A stretch of DNA of 64,000 nucleotides, taken from positions 930,001-994,000 of the forward strand of contig NW_020825321.1 of the NCBI RefSeq assembly GCF_003286085.1, written 5' to 3'. The notes beneath the pieces were generated by a model. That model saw only the letters and a program-made list of their open reading frames with translations. It made no database searches and was not told where the DNA came from. Every line of letters starts with the position of its first letter. Positions within the stretch are counted from its first letter, which is position 1. The stretch comes from Drosophila persimilis (taxonomy: Eukaryota; Arthropoda; Insecta; Diptera; Drosophilidae). The translations under genes were made by a program, and so were the position numbers. This document shows positions 56,346 to 64,000 of this stretch, in pieces.

Positions 56346-56985
56346 GTATCCGGCTGGATCGGATAACTTATACGTTTGCACCGACGACGATCGACGCTAA
56401 ATTGATTTGCGAGGCACGACTTTGTCTTAATTGATAGTTTGATCCTACTGACACCAAACTAATATACCCGACGAAAACAGGGTAGCGCGTCGCTTGGTGT
56501 TTGGTTTGGATCAAGCGCGCCAAACAAAAAAAAACAGCGATGAGCAACGGTGAGGAGCGAAAGAAACACGAAAAAATTCACCTCTGCAGCTGCGTATTGG
56601 TATGCGTGCTTGGCCAATGACCCAACTATATATTTGACACAACGAAAACGAGAAAGGGGAAGGAGTGACAGCGATTGCAGTTAAAAATGAGTTATATGTG
56701 TTGCGTCCAAGATGGTTAGGCGTATGTATATATGTATTAATATATATGCTCAACTCTAACCACAGCATGCAAATCTAGCTCTACTATGTCATACGTATGT
56801 GCCAAGAATTAAAAGCGAGGTTCAATTTTTTCAGCCCAAGACAATAATTGCGAGTTTTTTAATCTTCGCGTCCTCACTCGAGCTTTCAATTTTTGCACAG
56901 TTTGTTTGCTGTATTCTTTGCACACACGTCGCGGTCAATTTGGCAATTTAGGTGTAGTACATATGCATGCATAGGTATGATAGAT
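56346..56985. other. Unassigned stretch
   Basis: Mixed-composition non-coding DNA with an ATAT-rich patch near 56725-56750. It could include the distal LTR of gypsy-F, but no end is recognisable. Confidence 0.5.
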
Positions 56986-57466
56986 TTTATTAATGAAGGC
57001 GTCGGCCTGGCGAATACGAGAACCGAGAACGTGCCCGTCTCCCTTAGAACGCTGCAAAGCGATCTAGAAAAGCAGGCCGGATCACAAACCGAAAGTAGGT
57101 GGAGGAGTACCACCGCCTGCAGAACCTCGAAAATCATGTGCAAGGACCGCAATGACAAACTCAGCCACTACCTGCTGCACCTACCACGGAAGGACTGCAG
57201 ATTATTAGTGGGAATATTAACGGTCCACTGCCTGGCTGCGGCGCATGCAACAAAGCTAGGAATCACAAACAGAGACTGTTGTAGGAAATGTGACGAACCT
57301 GGGGCAACCGAAACCCTAGAACACCTCGATTCTCGGGGACTTTAAAACCACCTAAACACTCCCGCGACGGTTCATACACCCCCCCTATCCGGACAACTAA
57401 GGGCCATACTGGCCTATGTGGCGCCCCCTCTGAGGGCCGTCCGGGTCAACCTAACCTAACCTATCT
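56986..57466 (+). pseudogene. LOA-like LINE 3' fragment with CCTAA tail
   Basis: Encodes GVGLANTRTENVPVSLRTL to CRKCDEPGATETLEHL, then a deletion to the segment reading DSRGL, followed by the 3' UTR and CCTAACCTAACCTA at 57452-57466. Same family as 41352-42206 but clearly diverged. Confidence 0.75.
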
Positions 57467-57541
57467 TACCTACGGTGGTAAAGCGGGGCGAATTCGAACC
57501 ATTATAATACAGATCATACGCCAAATGGCGATACAGTATTT
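57467..57541. mobile_element. Shrunken BEL-D LTR fragment
   Basis: TCTTACCTACGGTGG.AAAGCGG joined to AATTCGAACCATTATAATAC and CGCCAAATGGCGATACA. It corresponds to 61648-61795 with the middle deleted. Confidence 0.7.
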
Positions 57542-57559
57542 TATATTCAAATAATACAA

Positions 57560-60500
57560 ACAGGTTCTAGGCCTGTGGTGGCTAAACAACTGGTGGTAGT
57601 CCCACTAAATCGACAAGTTTTTGCTTCACGGCTGGCCCCTGACCTCACATCTAATGACGTAATTGCTTTTATTCAAAGCAAAATAAAAGCCGTGGATTTA
57701 AGGGTGGAGACGTTTAACTTCCCTTATGCCAGATAGCCTCGTTTAAGATAAGCATCTCCCCAACTCAATTTGGCGGGTGGCCATTTGGCGACCAAATGAT
57801 GGTGAAGAAGTTTAAGGCTAAGACGAAAAAAAAGCCCCCGATAACTTTTACAAATCATTCCAGTGTGCCATCCTCAACTTCCTCTTCCTCATCTTCCCGT
57901 CCTGCTTCCACCCATCCAAAAAACTAACTTCTCTTTTGGTAACCAATCAGAATGCTAGAGGCTTGCGTAGTAAACACAGCATTCTTTTTCGGGATAGTAT
58001 TACATTTGCTTCCCACGTTATTGTGCTTACCGAGGTTTTGTCAGGTCGATACACAACTTTTAGAAAGGACCGTTCGTCTCGACGTGTAGGAGGGGTTCTG
58101 ATTGCAGTGAACTCTAACTTCGCGTCGGAACACTTCACAGTCCAAGTCCAACAGGAACTGGAATTCCGGTGTGTAAAACTGATTCTTTCCGCTTTCGCTA
58201 TATTCATTACTTGCTCATATATTCCACCTTCTTCAAATATCTCAATTTATGAGCAGAACTTGTCCGCTTTAACCGCTGTTTCTTCCTCGCTATCAGATAA
58301 AGATCATATGATAGTTCTTGGTGCCTTCAACTTGCCAGGAACTGTTTGGTCTTCGGTAAACGAGTCTAGTATCCTAGTGCCCATGTCACGACATGACTTT
58401 GTTGACAGCTTGCTTGACCTGTCCCTGTCTCAAGTCAATCATGTGAAAAATTCCTTGGGTCGATTGCTTGATCTATACTTTGTATCGGATCCGACCATAG
58501 TGTTGTTAACCCGAGCCCTTCCGCTCACTATACCTGAAGACGCCTACCATCCTACTTTGGAAGTCTCGCTTGATATAGGACCAACTTTATTGGATCGGTT
58601 GAGTAGGCTATCTGAACGTGTCCGCATTTTTCGTAAAGCCGAGTTTGCGAAGCTTAATAACCTCATTAGGGATTTTGATTGGTCCGCTTTGTACTTGTGC
58701 ACTGATGTCACAAAAGGCACAAACACTTTTTACAATGCTCTTGGCACATTTTTTTATTCTTGTGTCCCGCTTTCTTGTCCGATTAGATCGGGAAAACCCC
58801 CTTGGTTCACCAAAGAGTTATCCAGTCTAAAAAACTTAAAATCAAGACTTTATAAAATTTCAAGAAGTGGGCTCTCCTACTTCTCACTCTCGTTATGTAA
58901 TAGCTCGGTCAAACTTTTCAGTTCTTAATGCTCAATGCCATAAGAACTACCTATCTCGTTGCAGGATACGTTTTTCTCAGGACCCTAAACAGTTTTACTG
59001 CTTCGTAAACAGTAAGCGTAGAACGTCCGCACACTCATGCTCGCTATCATTTTGTAATACGTTGGCAAATAATGATCAGGCAATTGCCGATCTTTTTGCC
59101 CAGTTTTTCCAAACCACCTATTCTGAGGAACGCTACTCTGGTCAACCCTACCCATACGGATTACCGAGGTCGAACTGCATTTTCAGTCCCTTGTTAAATG
59201 AATATTCCCTACTTCATGATCTTCGACTAGTTAAGCCGGTGTTTTCACCGGGTCCAGACGGGGTTCCAGGTTGTGTACTCAGGTACTGCGCCGAGGCTCT
59301 GGGTGGACCATTGCTTAAACTTTTCACCCTGTCCGTCGATTCTTCATGCTTCCCCCCCATCTGAAAGGAATCGTTTATAGTTCCTCTCCATAAAAAAAGG
59401 TAGCAAGTCTGACGCAAAAAATTATAGAGGTATAGCAAAGCTATCCGCTATTCCCAAAATGTTTGAGAAGGTCTTAACTCCGCACTTGCAACATCTTTGC
59501 AAGTCACTTATATCTCCCAATCAGCATGGAATTATAAGGCGGCGATCAACCACCACGAGCTTGTTAGAGTTTACCTCTTTCATTATTAAAGGCTTTCAAG
59601 GTAACTACAGACGGATGTTATTTACACCGACTTTAGTACAGCATTCGACTCTGTAAACCATTCCCTTTTAGCACATAAACTTGACCTTTTAGGGTTTCCG
59701 CCCAACCTCCTGAGATGGATTTCTAGCTATCTTTGTTCTAGGTCTCAAAGAGTACCACAAGGCAGCCATCTAGGCCCCTTACTCTTCACACTCTTTATTA
59801 ATGACTTGCCTTCAGTATTAACATACTGTCGAGTACTTATGTATGCGGATGATGTTAAACTCTGTGTCCAGTACAAGGACATTTCATTTCATTCTCGCTT
59901 GCAATCCGATCTCAATAGCTTTCAGTCATGGTGTTGTGCAAACTTGTTACACCTTAATGCCTCGAAATGCAAAGTTATGACATTTCATCGTTCTAGCCCT
60001 TTGTTGGCTCCCTACACCCTATTTGGTGGTTCTCTTGAGAGAATTACCCTGGTGGATGATCTGGGTGTTATGTTAGACCCCAAGTTAAAATTTTCCGAAC
60101 ACATTTCTACCATGGTAAATAAGGCCATGGGCGTGCTTGGGTTTATAAAGAGGTGGTCAAAGGAATTTGACGACCCCTATATAACAAAGACTCTCTATAC
60201 CTCGCTTGTTCGTCCGATCTTAGAATACGGCTCCTGTGTATGGTGCCCTCAGTACAAAGTACACCAGGACCGTATAGAATCAGTACAGAAAAACTTTTTA
60301 CTCTTTGCTCTGCGGGGCCTTAGCTGGGATGCGGGTGTAAGACTCCCATCTTACTCTAGTAGACTACTATTAGTAAACCTCCCATCCTTAGTTAACCGTA
60401 GAAAAATGCTTGGTGTGATATTTATGCACAACTTGCTCAGGGGTGACATAGACAGCCCTGATCTGTTGAGCCGCATAAACTTCACGATTCCTATTAGACT

Positions 60501-60861
60501 GACTAGAAATTTTATACCGTTGTTCCTTCCACTTTGTAGATCGAATTATTCCTTGCATGAACCGTTTAGGGTCTTATGCTCGGATTATAATTCCCTCTAC
60601 CATATTATATCCAACACTAATTCTCTTCCTCTTATTAAATTATTAATCCTTACACACCTTTCTATTAATTAGTAATTGTAGTGGTATTTGTATTTTGATT
60701 GCATGCTTAGTTTCTTAGTAAGTTTAGTGCTAATTTTCCTCGTATGTTACTCTAATAGCTATCTTTCTTGCATGTACCCGTTTGATTCGGCTACGCACCG
60801 CGCGTCATGCGGCAGCGCCCCTCGGTCGGTTGGGCGGGGGGAGGGTTGCGTTCTGCCTGGG
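57560..60861 (+). mobile_element. CR1-like LINE, copy 3
   Basis: Inverted relative of copy 2. From about 59900 to 60861 it is nearly identical to 45056-46020 in reverse. Further 5' the identity falls (indels at 58045, 58160, 58860) and ORF1 is reduced to its last third. Confidence 0.8.
57620..60672 (+). pseudogene. CR1-like LINE ORF1 end and ORF2 (copy 3)
   Basis: 57620-57930 is the ORF1 end (FASRLAPDLTSNDVIAFI). 57936-58928 is endonuclease and linker in one frame (HVIVLTEV, with the ETWLK segment deleted; RRVGGVLIAV; VLGAFNLPG, in which the conserved Asp of GDFN has become Ala). 58867-59364 ends at the shared FPPI-TGA. RT is broken near 59600-59760 and resumes at 59806-60672 with MYADDVKLC. 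Dead by several lesions. Confidence 0.8.
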
Positions 60862-61484
60862 AGTCGCGCGTAACAGCCTTCTGCTGGTGTCACACGGGCC
60901 ACTTGACGGTGCAGTAACTCTTGAAAGATGCAGTCATTGCATGTCAACGTCCAAGAATAAAACAACGTTGCTCTAGCTCTTATAGTCTTTGAGCACTAGG
61001 CGCTGAAGGGGGCGGACAGACGGACGGACGGACAGACAGACAGGGTTCAATCGACTCGGCTATTGATGCTGATCAAGAATATATATACTTTATGAGGTCG
61101 GAAACGATTCCTTCTGGACGTTACACACATCCACTTTTACCACAAATCTAATATACCCCAATACTCATTTTGAGTATCGGGTATAATAAAGCAAACGAAT
61201 ACCATACCGAAGAAACAGTTGTGGTTATTTGTCATTGGGGCAACAAGATAAATTCGGTGTATCGAGCCTACCAACCGCTGAGCGAGCCCAGCCAATTCAA
61301 GCGGCCAAAAGAAGATTCGTTACAGTATTTTTCAAAATTTCGCCACACCCCTTTCCGCCCCCGCAAAGGACGAAAATGTATGGCGTCTGCAGATCTCAGA
61401 GCCTATTAAGGCTGGGGCAAAAAAATTTGGTATCCACACTCCTGTTAGATCTCACTGTTACATGTGTATTTCAAAATTTGTATT
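60862..61484. mobile_element. Mirrored HINE and LTR-like mosaic
   Basis: Reverse complement of 44433-45055 with the same internal junctions. Confidence 0.75.
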
Positions 61485-61773
61485 TGAAATTTTAGAATAG
61501 GTTTTCTAAATATAAAAAAACCGAGAACTGGGGGGTGGCTGCAAATTATTGTATTTTACGACGAAAAAAAAAAGAAGTGCGTGCGTTCGTTTATATCGAT
61601 TTTTTCTACTTTCCCAATGTATTCAAACCAATTTCTTTTTAGCATATCTTACCTACGGTGGCAAAGCGGGTCGTATTCGCCAAGAGCGAGAAAGCGAGCT
61701 TTTATTGCGCTCCCGCTTTGCCCTAGCCTAACTTACATTGGACTTCATAAGATTCGAACCATTATAATACAGA

Positions 61774-63314
61774 TCATACGCCAAATGTCGCTACACCGGC
61801 CGCGTTGAAGGCCTTGAAGTTTTCAACCAGTGGCAGAAGCGCCATCTTTTGAATTGGCCTCCTGAACGTGGCTCCGCTGCTCGTCCTTAGGTCGACCACC
61901 CTGACCTTTCGGTTTCGGTTGTTCGGACCACCCGTCCGAGGAGCCACTGTTGAGGGGGCAGGTTGTCCTCGGCGACGATTACGAGGTCGCCTTCCTTGGC
62001 ATTTGGTTCCTCCTGGCGCCACTTGCATCTTATTTGCCAGCCCAGCACATACTCTCGGGACCATCGCTGCCAGAACATTTGCCTGGCTAACGAGACAAGC
62101 CGCCATCGCTTTAAGCAGCTCAGACTCTCCTGGTCCGGGGTCCTGGGTGCTGGGGGTGCGATGAGCGGCCCGCCTGTCAGCAGGTGCCCGGGAGTCAGCG
62201 CGTCTCCGTCGCTTGGGTCTGGGCTTAGGGGTCCTAGCGGGCGCGAGTTGAGTACCGCCTCGATCCCGACCAGCACGGTCTCCAGCTCCTCTGCGGTGAG
62301 GAGAGCGCTTCCAACTGACCGTAGGAGTAGGCCCTTGGCAGACTTCACTCCGGCCTCCCAAAGTTCGCCCATGTACGGTGCTCGAGGCGGTATGAAGGCA
62401 AACTCGCACCCGCTTCTTGACGCGAATTCGCGCATCGTGTCCGCTTCCGCCTCTATCTTCCTCCGCAGTTCGCTGAAGTGGCGACTTGCTCCGAAGAAAT
62501 TTGTCGCGTTGTCGCAGTTCACGCGTTGCGGACATCCTCGACGACCGACGAACCTTTGGAATGCCAATAAGAAGGAATTAGTTGTCAAATCGGAGACAAT
62601 TTCTAAATGAACCGCCTTAGACGCAAAACAGACAAATAACGCTATGTTGTACTTATAAGGCGGCCTTCCACGAATTTTCAGAGTCGTATAGACTAGGCCA
62701 CAAAAATTAACGCCACATACTGAAAATGGGCGGAGAGCACGGAGCCGGTCTGCGGGTAAGTTGCCCATCATTTGGGTCTGGAGTAGAGGCTTGCATTTAA
62801 AGCAACGAATGCACGACCTAACTGTCGCCCTGCAGACCGCCTGAGCGTTCACTATCCAAATACGCTGTCTAAGGATACTCACGAGTGCTCGTGGGACGGC
62901 ATGAAAATTCGTTTTGTGCAGATAGCGAACGTATGTCTGCACAAACTGCGAGCGTTTTGTCAATAACAAAGGAAACTTGGCATTATATGACATAGGAGCG
63001 TTAACTAGTCGCCCCCAAACTCGCAACAACGAAAAAGAGCACCAAGTCCCAGCCTCTTCATGGATGAAGGGATTCAAACGCTGAAGATTGGGGCCTAACT
63101 TGGTGCCTTTACGAACCCTTTCAATATCTTCTTGAGACTCATTTTTCAGTGTTATTTTGACTACAGATGACGGAATTTTTTCAAAGCTGAGACTTTTGTC
63201 TTTGCATTTTCGTATGAAGCGGAACACGAAAACGAACACTCTTAGCAATTTGAGGTGTGACGAGTATCCCTCGATTACATCGACTAAATAAGCTGTGAGC
63301 GGCACATAACTCAA
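61774..63314 (-). pseudogene. BEL-D integrase (copy 3)
   Basis: 475-codon frame with the same GVNFCG substitution and the same C-terminal frameshift as copies 1 and 2. Private differences from copy 2 include Leu for Pro after FCG, Asn for Tyr in LGPNLQ, and Trp/Ser in CSFSLLRVWG (which agrees with copy 1). Confidence 0.85.
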
Positions 63315-63710
63315 GCCTTGGGAGCGTTTTCGTCTTGAGCGTCTACTTTCGTCATTGCAGTCAACATGGAGACCTCGAAACGTTCTGCAGTCTTTCTACG
63401 GATATAGACGCAGGCTCCATTAGCTCTCATGGATGCGTCGGCAAAGGCATGTACTTGAATCGGTGACATGGGATAAGTATGCACAAATCGAGGTATGGTA
63501 ATCTTCTCCAACTGTCCCAAGGATTCTTTTAATAAGTTCCATGCTGTTTCCAAGTTCATTGGAATTGACTCATCCCAATCTACCTTGTTAAGCCAAAGCT
63601 CCTGCAGTAGGATCTTCCCCTTAATTACTAAAGGACTTAACAAGCCAAGGGAGTCAAACAGCTTTGATGTCACCGATAATATGTTCCGTTTTGTCGTTCG
63701 GAGACCCATA
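63311..63710 (-). pseudogene. BEL-D RT thumb and RNase H start (copy 3)
   Basis: Identical in translation to 42208-42606, including the stop after NAPKA, and abutting the LOA-like tail at 63711. Confidence 0.8.
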
Positions 63711-64000
63711 GGTTAGGTTAGGTTAACCCGGACGGTCCTCAGCGGGGCCACGCATATGCCAATCTGGCCCTTAGTTATCCGGATAGGGGGGGTGTATGAA
63801 CCGTCGCGGGAGTGTTTAGGTGGTTTTAAAGTCCCCGAGAATCGAGGTGTTTTTATCATAGGCCAGCAGTTCCTGTGGCGTCCTTTTGGAGGCATCTTCC
63901 TGTGATGCCAGCACTTGGGCGCCCAGGTATCTCCTCCTTGCCCTTGAGAGAGCCGGACAGTAGCAGATGAGATGTTCCAGGGTTTCGATAGCCCCAGGTT
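63711..64000 (-). pseudogene. LOA-like LINE 3' end, mirrored copy (runs off window)
   Basis: GGTTAGGTTAGGTTAACCC tail and 3' UTR, then the C-terminal codons in reverse, matching 41917-42206. It continues beyond the right edge. Confidence 0.8.

Larger units (their letters stand above)
61485..63710 (-). mobile_element. BEL-D element, 3' half with LTR (copy 3)
   Basis: Mirror of copy 2 (42207-44432). LTR 61485-61795, integrase 61774-63314 and RT/RNase H piece 63311-63710. Confidence 0.8.
59897..64000 (-). repeat. Large inverted repeat, right arm
   Basis: Reverse complement of 41917-46020, separated from it by about 13.9 kb that contains BEL D2, LOA-like and gypsy-F sequence. It is open at the right edge, so the true arm is longer. 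Confidence 0.85.

Overview
The window looks like a transposon-dense stretch of a Drosophila-type insect genome, pericentromeric or otherwise heterochromatic in character. It has one recognisable host gene, a nitrilase-family beta-ureidopropionase (pyd3-like, 17112-18297, + strand), with short introns, GT/AG splice sites and an AATAAA signal. Almost everything else is mobile DNA, mostly broken and often nested. I saw no bacterial operons, tRNA, rRNA or CRISPR arrays.

Layout. 1-2078 is the 5' end of a roo-like BEL/Pao element (copy A). 2090-3935 is the gag-protease of another BEL/Pao element. 4128-5902 holds two CR1-like LINE relics; the second is split by a near-complete, env-carrying roo-like element (copy B, 5903-15392, CCAAT target duplication), which itself carries a DINE-1/Helentron-related element (HINE). 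The pyd3-like gene follows. 19090-19812 is an imperfect foldback with a short Transib-like deletion derivative at its centre. 20635-25288 is a CR1 relic split by a 3.2-kb LTR element (AGCC duplication, PBS and PPT visible). 25470-25715 is a dead C2H2 zinc-finger fragment. 25741-30880 is a BEL/Pao element interrupted by a Transib/RAG1-like DNA transposon relic. 31221-35097 is a Ty3/gypsy-type 5' end carrying two HINEs.

35-64 kb is a mosaic of the same four families (BEL-D, CR1-like, LOA-like, gypsy-F) arranged in direct and inverted duplications. The largest is an inverted repeat whose arms (about 41917-46000 and 59917-64000) mirror each other at one constant offset, including the junctions between nested elements. 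Copies of BEL-D and CR1 share the same inactivating mutations, so they multiplied mainly by DNA-level segmental duplication (or assembly duplication), not by independent transposition.

Functionally, only the pyd3-like gene looks intact, and its first coding exon is not visible. Every transposon protein I examined has frameshifts, stops, deletions or missing catalytic residues, except the gypsy-F gag at 54079-55260, which is open but truncated. Family names such as roo-like, CR1-like, LOA-like and HINE are from recognition of motifs and structure, not from a database search.
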